A stretch of DNA of 24,003 bases, taken from NCBI GenBank assembly GCA_036744635.1, contig DAIOHQ010000046.1, positions 1-24,003 of the forward strand. Reading direction: 5' to 3'. The stretch is from DAIOHQ01 sp036744635. GTDB lineage: Bacteria; Planctomycetota; Phycisphaerae; Tepidisphaerales; Tepidisphaeraceae. Both the position numbers and the translations under genes were made by a program. Positions 14,218 through 24,003 of the stretch are shown here, piece after piece. Position 1 is the stretch's first letter. Every line of letters begins with the position of its first letter. Below the pieces are notes generated by a model. It searched no databases, was not told where the DNA came from, and saw only the letters and a list, made by a program, of their open reading frames with translations.

Positions 14218-16929
14218 TCATTCCACCGTCAGATCCGTCTCCAGATCGACCGGCTTGAACTCGCCGTCTTTCTTGCCCTTGCTCTTGCCATTGGACGCGG
14301 CCTCGCCGTTGCCGTCGATGCCCATCTCCTCGAGCAGCTTGGCCGGCACTTCGCCGGTGTTCTTGCACTTGGGATATCCGCTGCATCCCAGGAACATGCC
14401 GCGCGGCCCTTTGCGGATCACCATCGGCTTGCCGCACTCATCGCAGTCGATGTCGGTGGCAACATTTTTCGGCGGGGCGGTGTTGGCCGCCGGATTGGCG
14501 CTGATGATCTTGTCCACCATCGCCTGCGCCTTGGCCGTCTCTTCGTTCAGGAGCGGAATCAGCGCCTCCACCTGCTTGAGCTGATCGCCTTCCAGCTTTT
14601 TCAGCCCCTTTTTATGCCGGCATTTGGGAAAGCCCGAGCATCCCAGCCACGGCCCGCTCTTGCCGCCGCGCAGCACCATGATCCTCCCGCACTTCTCGCA
14701 AGCGATCGACGTCTTGATCGGCGGCGGCTTGGGCGGCATCGGATTGCCCTGCTTGTCGAGATTGATGATCGTCGAGCACGATGGCGTGCCGTCTTCATTC
14801 TTGATGGAGTACCCGCTGCAGCCCAGGAATTCGCCAAACCGCCCCTTCCGCTTGATCATCTCGCGGCCGCAATTCGGGCACTTGTGCTCTGATACCTCGC
14901 GCAGCGTCGGCTTGCCCTGCTGGTCCACCGGCTGGCTGCCATCGCATTCCGGATACGCGGTACACGACAGGAAAAATCCGTTCTTGCTGATGCGGTAGAC
15001 CATCGGCTTGCCGCACTTGAGGCACTTGTACGGCGACGCCGTGCCGCCGGCGTGCTCGATTTTTTCCAGCGCCCCATCCACCACCGCGTGGAACGGGCCA
15101 TAAAAATCCTGCAGCAGCTTGATCCAGTCCAGATGCTGATCCTCGATCTGATCGAGCTTCAGCTCCATGCCGGCGGTGAAGCCGACATCCATGATCTCGG
15201 GAAACGCCTGGATCAATTTCTGGGTTACGATCTTTCCCAGCATGGTCGCATAAAAACGGCGCTCGTTCTGGGCGACGTATTCGCGATCCTGAATCGTCTG
15301 GATGATGCTCGCATAGGTTGAAGGCCGGCCAATTCCCAGCCGCTCCAATTCCTTCACCAGCGACGCCTCGGTAAACCGCGGCGGCGCCTGCGTGAAGTGC
15401 TGGGTCGGGTTCACTTCGATCGGGAACACCGGCTGCTTCTCCTGCAGCGCCGGCAGGAGCTGATCTTCGCTGCTGATCCCGGCCACGCGCATGAATCCGT
15501 CAAACACCAGCTTGCGCCCGGTGGCGCGGAAAATCGCATCGCCCTCTTTGGTGGGCGCGCCCAATTGCACGACCGTCTGGTCAAACTCCGCCGGCGGCAT
15601 CTGACACGCCACGAAACGGTTCCAGATAAGCTGATACAGCTTCCACTCATCCGCCCCCAGCTTGGCGTGGGCATCCTTGGGCGTGAAGCTGGTATCCGTC
15701 GGCCGGATCGCCTCGTGGGCTTCCTGCGCGCTCTTATTCGAGGAAGAGTAATAATTCGGCTTCTCCGGCAGATATTTGTCGCCGAAGGTCTTCTTGATGT
15801 ACGAACGCGCCATCGACAGCGCCTCGGCCGACAGGTTCGTCGAATCCGTTCGCATGTAGGTGATATGCCCGGACTCATACAGCGTCTGCGCCAGCCGCAT
15901 CGTCCGCTGCGCCCCCAGTCCCAGCCGGCTCGATCCCGCCTGCTGCAATGTGCTGGTGATAAACGGCGCCGGCGGCTTGCTGGTCGTGCGCTTCTTCTCG
16001 ATCGAGCGCACCGTGAACTGCGGGCATTTCCCCAATCCCCCCACCAGCTTGGTGAGAAACTTGGCCGGGCCTTTGGCTTCGCCATCTTCGGTAGTCTGAT
16101 CTTCCTTCAGCACGAACCCCAGCAGCTCCGCCGCCCGCCGGGCATCGGCCTTGTTCGACGCATCAAACTTCTTCCCCCCCACTTCCGACAGTTCCGCGAT
16201 GAAGGCGCCGTTCTCGGCCAGCCACTTCTCGCGCTCGATCTTGGTCCGCTCGCCGTTGCCGGTATTCGTCAGAAAATCGATCCACTTCGCGGCCAACTCC
16301 CTGCAGGAATTGACACCCCCCTCGGCCGTGAAGATGCCGCCGATCTTCCAGAATTCCGCCGGCACGAATTTTTCGATCTCATCTTCGCGCTCGACCACCA
16401 GGCGCACCGCTACGCTCTGCACCCGGCCAGCGCTCAACCCCCTGGCCACCTTCCGCCACAGCAGCGGCGAAATCTCATATCCCACGATCCGGTCCAGAAT
16501 CCGCCGCGCCTGCTGCGCGTTCACCCGGTCGATGTCGATCGGCTGCGGCGACTTGAACGCCTTCTGAATCTCCGCCTTGGTGATGGCATTGAAGATCACC
16601 CGCTGCACCTTGGCATCCGGAATCCCCAGCGCCTCCTTGAGATGCCAGGCAATTGCCTCTCCCTCGCGGTCCAAGTCGGTGGCCAGATAGATCTGGTCAC
16701 TGGTCTCGGCCAGTGCCTTGAGTTCCTTGACCACCTTCCCCCGACTTTCCAGAATCTCGTAGCTGGGCTCGAAGCTCTCCAGATTAACGCCCATCCCCTT
16801 GCTGGGCAGGTCGCGCACGTGCCCCATGCTGGCCTTCACGATGTAATCGTCGCCCAGGTACTTATTGATCGTCTTCGCCTTCGCCGGCGACTCCACAATC
16901 ACCAGATGTTTGCCGTTCTTTTTTGCCAT
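14218..16929 (-). CDS. topA: DNA topoisomerase I with four C-terminal zinc fingers
   Basis: Relaxes negatively supercoiled DNA by cutting one strand (type IA). 903 residues from ATG 16929; the longer open frame to 17079 lacks the family N-terminus, while MAKKNGKHLVIVESPAKAKT is standard. Toprim domain at residues 6-120: E13 (VESPAKA) and D85, D87, E89 (ATDLDREGE). Catalytic Tyr358 is in HITYMRTDST. It is about 40 residues further along than in E. coli, owing to an insertion around residues 200-310. Four topoisomerase zinc fingers follow, each with CxxC and GCSG(Y/F)-type second halves: about 636-662, 684-718, 744-770 and 829-855; E. coli has three. The second has a stretched final loop (SIKNEDGTPSC). 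A Lys-rich, acidic-ended tail closes the protein. Confidence 0.97.
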   Translation of the reverse strand: MAKKNGKHLVIVESPAKAKTINKYLGDDYIVKASMGHVRDLPSKGMGVNLESFEPSYEILESRGKVVKELKALAETSDQIYLATDLDREGEAIAWHLKEALGIPDAKVQRVIFNAITKAEIQKAFKSPQPIDIDRVNAQQARRILDRIVGYEISPLLWRKVARGLSAGRVQSVAVRLVVEREDEIEKFVPAEFWKIGGIFTAEGGVNSCRELAAKWIDFLTNTGNGERTKIEREKWLAENGAFIAELSEVGGKKFDASNKADARRAAELLGFVLKEDQTTEDGEAKGPAKFLTKLVGGLGKCPQFTVRSIEKKRTTSKPPAPFITSTLQQAGSSRLGLGAQRTMRLAQTLYESGHITYMRTDSTNLSAEALSMARSYIKKTFGDKYLPEKPNYYSSSNKSAQEAHEAIRPTDTSFTPKDAHAKLGADEWKLYQLIWNRFVACQMPPAEFDQTVVQLGAPTKEGDAIFRATGRKLVFDGFMRVAGISSEDQLLPALQEKQPVFPIEVNPTQHFTQAPPRFTEASLVKELERLGIGRPSTYASIIQTIQDREYVAQNERRFYATMLGKIVTQKLIQAFPEIMDVGFTAGMELKLDQIEDQHLDWIKLLQDFYGPFHAVVDGALEKIEHAGGTASPYKCLKCGKPMVYRISKNGFFLSCTAYPECDGSQPVDQQGKPTLREVSEHKCPNCGREMIKRKGRFGEFLGCSGYSIKNEDGTPSCSTIINLDKQGNPMPPKPPPIKTSIACEKCGRIMVLRGGKSGPWLGCSGFPKCRHKKGLKKLEGDQLKQVEALIPLLNEETAKAQAMVDKIISANPAANTAPPKNVATDIDCDECGKPMVIRKGPRGMFLGCSGYPKCKNTGEVPAKLLEEMGIDGNGEAASNGKSKGKKDGEFKPVDLETDLTVE

Positions 16930-17120
16930 TTCGTTCCAATTGGCTGAATAACAGCCTGTGCCGTATATGCGCTCCGTATCGACTGTATGGCCTGCCCCCT
17001 TTACATTAGACACCTCACAATAGGCATTCGGTTCCCGAAAAGGGCGGGCAGTGTGCGCGGCCTTGCAAGCGACTGTCAAGGCACCGGACCGATAAAGTCG
17101 CCTTCAATGGATACGCAGAG

Positions 17121-17150
17121 GCCCCCCAAGTGTTCAGCATCTCAGGGGGC
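17121..17150. terminator. Weak hairpin downstream of the nucleotidyltransferase gene
   Basis: GCCCCC (17121-17126) and GGGGGC (17145-17150) can pair around an 18-base loop, about 70 bases after the stop at 17222 (reading leftward). No T-run follows. The 292-base gap between this gene and topA shows nothing else I can name. Confidence 0.25.
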
Positions 17151-17221
17151 GATTGGGGGCTTGCAAAGTAGATACAAGCAATGCTGAAATAAAGACTTGC
17201 GTCCACAGATGGGGATCTGAA

Positions 17222-18022
17222 TCACTCCGGCATCTCCTCCCCGAACAAAATAAACCAAGTATCTTTTGCGAACTGGACCATTCTCGCTTCCTTCCGCAAT
17301 GAGTCCCCCGCGCGGAGCAGCCTCTGCACAATAATTTCTTTATCGAGCTGCTCCCGCAGCATGCGCAAATCGTCTCGGTCCTTCGGCCGCACACTGAAGA
17401 GCTTGCCTACAAAGATGTCGTAGACATCCACCAGGGCGACGTGAAGTTTGCCAATGGTGTCCCACAAATGCGTCCGCTTTTCCCATCCATCGGGCAGATA
17501 ATGGGACTGAAAATGTGCCACTTTGATGCCATAGCGTTTGGCCAGGTCCGCCAGCAAACCGTGTTGATTGCGAATCTCCGCCGGCACCTCATTCACTACA
17601 TCAATGTCCTCGGTGTGCCGCGAGAGATTTCCAGTGAGAATCAGCGCGATCGATCCGCCAATAATCAGCCGCGTTGGCTGATGCACGCTGCGCGATAATT
17701 CGCGCAGCAGATCGGCCACATCTTCCGGCTTGGTGGCTTCCACGAGTCTCTCCTTCAAGAGCGAGAATCCAGATTGCTCGAAATCAGTCCGGAGAATTTC
17801 TTCAAGAGTGGCACGTTGCGGACAGCTCTCAAGCCATTTCTTCACGCGCGGTGGATTCCAATGCTCTTGCAACGCATTAACGCTCTCCCGAATCAGCATC
17901 CGGGTGCGAAAATCCAGATCAGGAGCGCCCAATTGGGCGCGCACCGCCTCCGCCAGCCTGCCGGGGTCCACCTCGGGCGGACCCATCACCATTGCCCAGA
18001 GGCTATCGCGCGTTGCGGCCAT
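17222..18022 (-). CDS. Nucleotidyltransferase-fold protein (AbiEii/DUF6036-like)
   Basis: 266 residues. The central part shows the nucleotidyltransferase fold signature: LIIGGSIALILTG (GGS at 122-124) followed by RHTEDIDVV with D139 and D141 as metal ligands. Later comes VDVYDIFVGKLFSVRPKDRDDLRML, which matches the C-terminal helix region of AbiEii-like and DUF6036 proteins. Residues 1-110 form a helical N-terminal extension. Start at 18022 has GAGGAAG just upstream. Related proteins include the toxins of AbiE systems and many uncharacterised genes. No AbiEi-like antitoxin adjoins, so a toxin role is not supported here. It follows glyA by 43 bases and may be co-transcribed with it. Confidence 0.78.
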   Translation of the reverse strand: MAATRDSLWAMVMGPPEVDPGRLAEAVRAQLGAPDLDFRTRMLIRESVNALQEHWNPPRVKKWLESCPQRATLEEILRTDFEQSGFSLLKERLVEATKPEDVADLLRELSRSVHQPTRLIIGGSIALILTGNLSRHTEDIDVVNEVPAEIRNQHGLLADLAKRYGIKVAHFQSHYLPDGWEKRTHLWDTIGKLHVALVDVYDIFVGKLFSVRPKDRDDLRMLREQLDKEIIVQRLLRAGDSLRKEARMVQFAKDTWFILFGEEMPE

Positions 18023-18065
18023 ACTTCCTCATTTTACTCCGTCCGAACCGGCCGGGCGAATGCCC

Positions 18066-19307
<1,242 letters not shown>

Positions 19308-19462
19308 GGGTTCTCCGATTCCTGTTGGATTGAAGCGGCGGATTGTACCGATTCCCAATCAGCGCACTACTGCGAGAACCGCCGGGGCTGCTTGGAGAAG
19401 CATGCCAGTCTGTTGCGATTGAAATCCACCGCTCCTCGACCGTGCGCCAATCCAGTGCCATC

Positions 19463-19540
19463 TGTCATCGTGAGGTACTCCGAAGGATCTGGCCTCGATC
19501 GTCAATCCAGCCAGATTCTTCGGAATACCTCAGAATGACA
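19463..19540. repeat. Dispersed-type inverted repeat (TGTCAT...GAGGTA...CCGAAG)
   Basis: Arms of 31 bases (19463-19493 and 19510-19540) pair with four mismatches around a 16-base loop. The consensus, TGTCATTCTGAGGTAxTCCGAAG then AATCTGGC, is of a type I recall as repeated between genes in many soil and aquatic bacteria. It lies between the ANTAR regulator end and glyA start and could end the regulator transcript. Confidence 0.85.
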
Positions 19541-19578
19541 GGTCGGCGGTATGAATGGCGCGGAATCGTGCACGGTCA

Positions 19579-20208
19579 TTAGTGGCTCATCGCGCCCGCC
19601 TCACCTCCCAGCAATTCCTCCGACTCAATAATCTTCTTCGCCAATTCTCCGATGCCGATCCGGCGCTTCTGGCTTTCCATCTGCAGGCGCTTGTGGGCAT
19701 CCCCTTCCGAAAGGTTCAGCCGCTTCATGTAAATCCCCTTGGCCCGCTCCACCAGCTTGCGCGTCTCCAGGTTCTGCTGCAGCGCTTCCTTCTCCTGAAT
19801 CAGCGCCTCGTGCTCGGCGAATCGTTTGGAAGCCACCGCGATCTGCGCCGCCAGCGCCCCTTCCGAAACCGGCTTGATCAGATACCCGAAGATGCCGATT
19901 TCGCTGGCGCGCTTGATCAGTTCCGCATCGCTATAAGCGCTGACGATGATCATCGGGCAGCGGCGCTGCTTGAGCAGTTGCTCCGCCAACTCAATTCCAT
20001 CGCCCTCATCCAGCCGCACGTCCATCAGCACCAGATCCGGGGAGTCCTTCTTGTAGATCGCCATCGCTTGCTCAGGGGCGGCCGCCTGGGCGATCACCTT
20101 ATAGCCCAGGTGCTCCAGATGCGCCCGCAAACCCATTCCCACCAGCGTGTCATCCTCAACAATCAGCACCTGGCGCACGGTCAAACCCCCGGGGGTTGTC
20201 TCTGTCAT
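19579..20208 (-). CDS. ANTAR-domain response regulator (RNA-binding antiterminator)
   Basis: 209 residues: receiver domain at about 12-125, then a coiled-coil linker (EHEALIQEKEALQQNLE), then ANTAR at about 148-200 (TRKLVERAKGIYMKRLNLSE, then AHKRLQMESQKRRIGIGELAKKII). Receiver pocket is intact: E18/D19/D20, phosphoacceptor D63 (LMDVRLDEGDG), S90, K112. ANTAR proteins of the NasR/EutV class bind paired hairpins in nascent RNA and prevent termination. The ATG overlaps the stop of the upstream kinase gene as ATGA, so the two are translationally coupled, and the kinase is its cognate partner. The target operon is not identified; the hairpin pairs I looked at in this window do not show the expected loop pattern clearly. 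Confidence 0.94.
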   Translation of the reverse strand: MTETTPGGLTVRQVLIVEDDTLVGMGLRAHLEHLGYKVIAQAAAPEQAMAIYKKDSPDLVLMDVRLDEGDGIELAEQLLKQRRCPMIIVSAYSDAELIKRASEIGIFGYLIKPVSEGALAAQIAVASKRFAEHEALIQEKEALQQNLETRKLVERAKGIYMKRLNLSEGDAHKRLQMESQKRRIGIGELAKKIIESEELLGGEAGAMSH

Positions 20209-22430
20209 ATACTTGTGCCTTGCGCCCCATCGTCCTGAAATTCAACCGTTGCGGTCGTACCGCCGTTCGGTCCGACTCGCCTAGAGAAAGTTCCATGTAA
20301 TTCTCTTGTAACCAATCCGCGCACCAACTCCAACCCCAAGCCGCTGGTTCGCACCGCACCCCGCCAAAGCTTCCGTTCCGTGACCACGGCGCTTCCATAC
20401 TCTGATTGTTCAATATCTTGTTCCCATCGGCCACTGCCGTCATCGATGATTTCCACCGCGATTCTATTCTCGCCGGCCACCCGCGATCGAATCAGCAGCA
20501 CCCCGTTCTCGGACAGTCCATGGACGATGGCGTTGTAGCACAACTCGTGCAGCACCATCGCCAGGCTCACGGCCTGATCTGTCCGCAGATATACATCCAC
20601 ATTGAAATCCGTCTGCACCTGCACCCCCGCCGCATGGGCCGCGGGCAGCCCGGGAAGCATCTGCCGCACCAGCTCCGATAGCCTCACCGACGCAATACCG
20701 CCACTGAACAGCTCGTGCGCCCGCGCCATGTTCTCCAACCGCTCGACCACCCGGTTCAGCCAGTGCCTGGCCGATGCCGGCAACTCCTCCTGATTCATCG
20801 AGAGCAGCCCGATAATCCCGGCCAGATTGTTCTTCACGCGATGATTCAGCTCCCGCAGCAGCATCGCGTTGGTGTCCGCATCGCGGCGCGCCTGCTGGTG
20901 CAGGCGGGCGTTCTGCAGCGCCGCCGCCGCCCGCGTCGCGAAAACCTGGGCAAAGTGCAATTGCTCCGCCGAGAAACCGTCGGTCTCCCGCCGCCCCATC
21001 GCCAATAATCCAAGCGGCTTGCCATCCGACTGAAACAGCCGCAAATACGCCACGCTGCCGAGCTCCGGCAGCTCCTTCCAACTCGCATGAACATCCGGAT
21101 TGTTCTGTGCATCCTTGAACACGATCGGGCCGTGGCCATCAAACAGAAACTGCATGCGCTCGCGCGTGACAACCACCCGCCGCCTCGACCAGCGCCCCTG
21201 ATAAGGCTGCGAGACCGAGAGCGTATCCAGCTCATTTTCGCGGCCGGTGACCAGCGCCACGAGGCACATCTCCACCTTCAGCGCCGCCGGCGCCAAGTCC
21301 ACGATCGTGCGCAGCGTGTTCTCAAACGTCCCGGCCTGATAGACCGCGGAGCTGACGGCATACAGCGCCTCGCGCTCGTCGATCAGGCGCTGCTGCGTCT
21401 GCATCTTCAGGATATCCTGCCGCGACCCCAGCTTCTGGCTGATCGCCACCGATATCTCGTGCAACGACTCCAGCGCCGCCAGTTGCTGCGCCGTCTGCAT
21501 GCGCTCGCGCAGGCGGCCGTTCATCGTCCAGAACGCCGCTCCGGCGATCAGCAGCGAGCTTCCCGTTCCTCCCCAGAACACCCACGCCGGGGCGCGGCTC
21601 TGCCGCTCGGCCACCAAGGCGCCCGTCGGCGCCAGATCCAGCGACCAGTGGCGATCCAGCACCTCAAGTTGGCGATGCTCCGCCAGTTCAGCGTGCGCAT
21701 TGGGCGCCGCCCGCAGCAGCTTTTCCCCGCCATCGCTTACCTGCAGGGAAAAGTCGCGCAGCGTCTCGGCATCCAGCACCCGATTGATCATCGACTGCAC
21801 ATCCACACGCGAAAAGATGCAGCCCAGCAGCACCCGCGGATTCTCGGAACTGAACGTCGGCACGATGAACGCGGCCGTCGAGACCCCATCCCCCTGCATC
21901 AGCGCCTGCCCCATCGCATCTTTCCCCTGCCGCAGCGCCGTGCGCAGCGCATCCGCCCACTCCGGGGAGTCATTGAAGTCCATCCCGATCCACATTTCAT
22001 GGCCGGCCAGAGGAGTGACCCCGCGGCAGACTCCGTCGGCGTCCACCCACCCGATCACCCGAAAAAGCGGCAGCCCTTCCCGCACCGACGCCGCCGCATC
22101 AACCAGTTCCTCCGCCGATTTGATCTTCCCGTTCTGCCGTTCCCGCAGCAGCCGGTGCAGCGGCGCCAGCCGATCCAGAAACACCGACTCCAGCCGGTGA
22201 GAAAGCTGGTCGGCGACGATGTCCACCTCCGCCCGCAACTTGCCCCGCTCGCGCTGCAGTTCCAGACGCGTCATCAGCAGCGTGACAAACATCAGCAGCG
22301 CCAGCGAGACCAGCGGCACCACCAATAGCATTCTGCGCCCACGCCGATCATCCGCATCATCATGCGGACGGCGCGGCAACTCGATGCCGCTCTCCCTGGC
22401 AATCGATGTTTCCGAAGGTTTGCGCTCCAA
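20205..22430 (-). CDS. Membrane sensor histidine kinase, HisKA_2 type, CHASE-like sensor plus GAF
   Basis: About 741 residues from the TTG at 22430, chosen because GGGAG lies 5 bases before it. A TTG at 22448 is further upstream without such spacing, and ATG 22331 would start inside the first membrane helix region. Order (numbering from 22430): membrane helix 34-54; extracytoplasmic CHASE-like sensor about 60-275; second helix about 281-301; coiled coil; GAF-like domain about 350-510; HisKA_2 phosphorylation helix with His530 in LRELNHRVKNNLAGIIGL; then the ATPase with HELCYNAIVHG, DDGSG and GLGLELV. HisKA_2 kinases commonly drive ANTAR regulators (for example EutW with EutV), exactly as in this overlapping pair. 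The ligand is unknown. Confidence 0.93.
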   Translation of the reverse strand: MERKPSETSIARESGIELPRRPHDDADDRRGRRMLLVVPLVSLALLMFVTLLMTRLELQRERGKLRAEVDIVADQLSHRLESVFLDRLAPLHRLLRERQNGKIKSAEELVDAAASVREGLPLFRVIGWVDADGVCRGVTPLAGHEMWIGMDFNDSPEWADALRTALRQGKDAMGQALMQGDGVSTAAFIVPTFSSENPRVLLGCIFSRVDVQSMINRVLDAETLRDFSLQVSDGGEKLLRAAPNAHAELAEHRQLEVLDRHWSLDLAPTGALVAERQSRAPAWVFWGGTGSSLLIAGAAFWTMNGRLRERMQTAQQLAALESLHEISVAISQKLGSRQDILKMQTQQRLIDEREALYAVSSAVYQAGTFENTLRTIVDLAPAALKVEMCLVALVTGRENELDTLSVSQPYQGRWSRRRVVVTRERMQFLFDGHGPIVFKDAQNNPDVHASWKELPELGSVAYLRLFQSDGKPLGLLAMGRRETDGFSAEQLHFAQVFATRAAAALQNARLHQQARRDADTNAMLLRELNHRVKNNLAGIIGLLSMNQEELPASARHWLNRVVERLENMARAHELFSGGIASVRLSELVRQMLPGLPAAHAAGVQVQTDFNVDVYLRTDQAVSLAMVLHELCYNAIVHGLSENGVLLIRSRVAGENRIAVEIIDDGSGRWEQDIEQSEYGSAVVTERKLWRGAVRTSGLGLELVRGLVTRELHGTFSRRVGPNGGTTATVEFQDDGAQGTSI

Positions 22431-22435
22431 GACAA

Positions 22436-22440
22436 CTCCC
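22436..22440 (-). promoter_or_regulatory. Ribosome binding site deciding the TTG start of the sensor kinase
   Basis: GGGAG on the minus strand, followed by TTGTC and then the TTG at 22430. No ATG in this frame upstream has a comparable box. Confidence 0.55.
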
Positions 22441-22731
22441 GGCAACAATCCATTCCGCGCCGCCCTCTATTCAGGCGCAGCGGATAACCCACCACAACTG
22501 ACTCCTGGCAATGATCCGAGAACTACAACAAACTGATCTGAATCTGAGACAAGATCGGCCATCAACCCATCTACAGGATAGTCCTCCGCAACACCCTTTT
22601 CCAATCCCCTCCCAGTGCAACGCAACCCACTGACAACAGGTTCGTTTTCGCCTGTGGCCATCGCCCCTACAAGACGTGCGGAATCGCGTCCCGCATCCTA
22701 TGATGCCCGCATTGGAAGGGCCGAGTCGTTT
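22441..22731. other. Divergent intergenic region between kinase and transporter
   Basis: About 290 bases without a gene. The only signal seen is TATGAT at 22699-22704, a possible -10 for the transporter gene starting at 22732, with no good -35 at normal spacing. Confidence 0.4.
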
Positions 22732-23922
22732 ATGCGAATGTATTTTCCCCCCGCCTTGACGAACCTGATCGTCTTTCTCGCGACGCTTCGCTTTTGCGAT
22801 GCCGCCGGCCGGCTTGGCGTGCTCTCCACCGGCCAGGTCGCCACCTGCCTGGCCATGTTCTCCATCAGCTACGTCTGCTCCTGCCTGCTGGCCGGACGCA
22901 TCCTGCACACCACCAATGCCAAGCCGCTGGTGTTGGCATCAATCGCAGGCCTGATCCTCACCGCCATCCCGAGCTACTTCAACGACAGCTTCTGGCCCAT
23001 CTTCTGGCTTTTCCTGGCCATGGGAATCGCCGTCGCCTTCTTCGCCAACAGCATTCAAACCTTCATGCGTGGCCAGACCACCTCCCACGCCCTCGCCCCG
23101 ACCATCGCCAACTACACGCTTTCCTGGTCCGGCGGCTGCGCCCTCGGCACGCTGGCCGGGGCGTTTCTGATCGGACGAACCCAAAGCCCTCTGCTCGCTT
23201 CCCTCGCCGGCCCGCGCGGCCTCTCCGCGCTCACACTGCTGATCGGCCTGGCCATGTTCCTGCTCATCGCCACCTGCCGCCGCCGGGAATTCATCACCGA
23301 ATCCCATCCTGTAATACCGGATGAGCCTCACCCGCTTCCCATCGACCGCCGCTGGGTGCTGATCGGCTGGTGCTGGATGTTCATCGCCAACTTCACCCAG
23401 CGCCCGCTCACCGGCTTTCTCCCCAAGTTCTACGCCCAGGATGGCTACCAGCCGTGGGTCTGCGCATCGCTGCTGCTGGTGCTGCTGACGATGCAAGCGC
23501 TGGTCGGCTTCGCCGGCCGCTGGATGGTCAACTGGCTCTACCGCCCCACCGCGCTGATCGCGATTCACGCCGGCCTCATCGCCACCCTCGCGTTGCTCTG
23601 GATTTTCCACACCCACATCGCCGCCCTCATCCCCCTGCTGCTGATCCTCGGCTCGCTCTACGGCTTCATCTATTTCGCGGCCATCGTCTACGTCAGCAAC
23701 GATGCCCGCAGCGACCGCAACGTCGGCATCAACGAAGCCGTAGTCGGCCTCGGCCAAACCCTCAGCCTCTTCGCCTGCGACTGGATCATGCGCCTCTCCG
23801 CCCACCGCGAAGCCTACTACCCCACCATCATCACCGCCGCCATCGCCGTGCTGGCAGTAGCCCTCCTCCGCCTCCGCAGTCCCGCCTCCAAACCCGGACG
23901 CGTCCACCTTGCCACTGCATGA
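22732..23922 (+). CDS. Major facilitator superfamily transporter
   Basis: 396 residues from ATG 22732, with GGAAGG about 12 bases upstream; ATG 22738 is an alternative. The longer frame to 22615 adds a polar, unlikely N-terminus. Around twelve hydrophobic helices can be traced in two halves, separated by a polar cytoplasmic loop near residues 183-208 (RRREFITES to PIDRRW). The first half has the short loop GRILHTTNAKPL where MFS carriers hold motif A. The C-terminal half includes FAGRWMVNWLYRP. Substrate cannot be deduced; proteins of this make-up are annotated as nucleoside, sugar or drug carriers. It diverges from the sensor kinase, so it could be one of the targets of that ANTAR system, but nothing in its leader proves it. 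Confidence 0.86.
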   Translation: MRMYFPPALTNLIVFLATLRFCDAAGRLGVLSTGQVATCLAMFSISYVCSCLLAGRILHTTNAKPLVLASIAGLILTAIPSYFNDSFWPIFWLFLAMGIAVAFFANSIQTFMRGQTTSHALAPTIANYTLSWSGGCALGTLAGAFLIGRTQSPLLASLAGPRGLSALTLLIGLAMFLLIATCRRREFITESHPVIPDEPHPLPIDRRWVLIGWCWMFIANFTQRPLTGFLPKFYAQDGYQPWVCASLLLVLLTMQALVGFAGRWMVNWLYRPTALIAIHAGLIATLALLWIFHTHIAALIPLLLILGSLYGFIYFAAIVYVSNDARSDRNVGINEAVVGLGQTLSLFACDWIMRLSAHREAYYPTIITAAIAVLAVALLRLRSPASKPGRVHLATA

Positions 23923-24003
23923 CCGCATTCAGGGCATGGCCAAGAGGATGTAACTCTTGTTTGTGGCGGCCCCACCTTTTACCCCCTCTCCCGGTACTCC
24001 GGG

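Noticed and set aside
15397..16947. 516-codon plus-strand open frame inside topA
   Set aside because: It arises from the high-GC reverse strand of topA; it is Arg/Leu/His-rich and has no ribosome site.
19308..19462. Glycine riboswitch upstream of glyA
   Set aside because: I looked for the conserved paired aptamer pattern and did not see it.

Overview
The window is high-GC, gene-dense bacterial DNA with Shine-Dalgarno-type starts. It carries several dispersed palindromes of the kind commonly seen between genes in planctomycete genomes. The gene set (a four-zinc-finger topoisomerase I, a GHMP kinase of the glucuronokinase-like type, a type I dihydroorotase, several secreted or lipidated proteins with Ig-like or helical-repeat folds, and a HisKA_2/ANTAR pair) fits a planctomycete, perhaps Phycisphaerae. 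That placement is inference from style, not a database match. A run of 10 Ns at 4577-4586 shows this is a scaffolded draft or metagenome assembly.

Layout: (1) 30-5322, minus strand: a four-gene run of unrecognised exported proteins. It is headed by a membrane-anchored protein with about a dozen Pro-Trp repeats and a helical-repeat tail, and is interrupted by the assembly gap. The two middle genes look less GC-rich than the rest. (2) 5459-7427: a small envelope redox group made of lipoprotein MsrB (minus), a stand-alone receiver protein and a Cu/Zn superoxide dismutase with a Met/His-rich leader (plus). Good promoters lie before msrB and sodC. (3) 7428-8120: about 690 bases with no gene but several short tandem repeats, then a CoiA-like zinc-ribbon protein. 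(4) 9043-11333: signal peptidase I, then a 1.3 kb segment with a DUF4160 gene and a DUF2442-HTH gene. The segment is bounded by a perfect 32-bp direct repeat, one copy of which is the 3' end of an intact tRNA(CAU). This is the geometry of a tRNA-integrated element. (5) 11407-14057: pyrC, and diverging from it a 77-residue protein followed by the GHMP kinase. (6) 14218-19307, minus strand: topA, a nucleotidyltransferase-fold protein and glyA. (7) 19579-22430, minus strand: a sensor kinase and an ANTAR antiterminator that overlap by ATGA. (8) 22732-23922: an MFS transporter.

The best candidates for something undescribed are the Pro-Trp-repeat export cluster and the tRNA-bounded mini-island with its three-part DUF2442 fusion. 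Smaller leads are a perfect palindrome filling the spacer of the sodC promoter, three GGGACATT boxes spaced exactly 10 bp apart, and the CoiA-like protein with an altered active-site motif.
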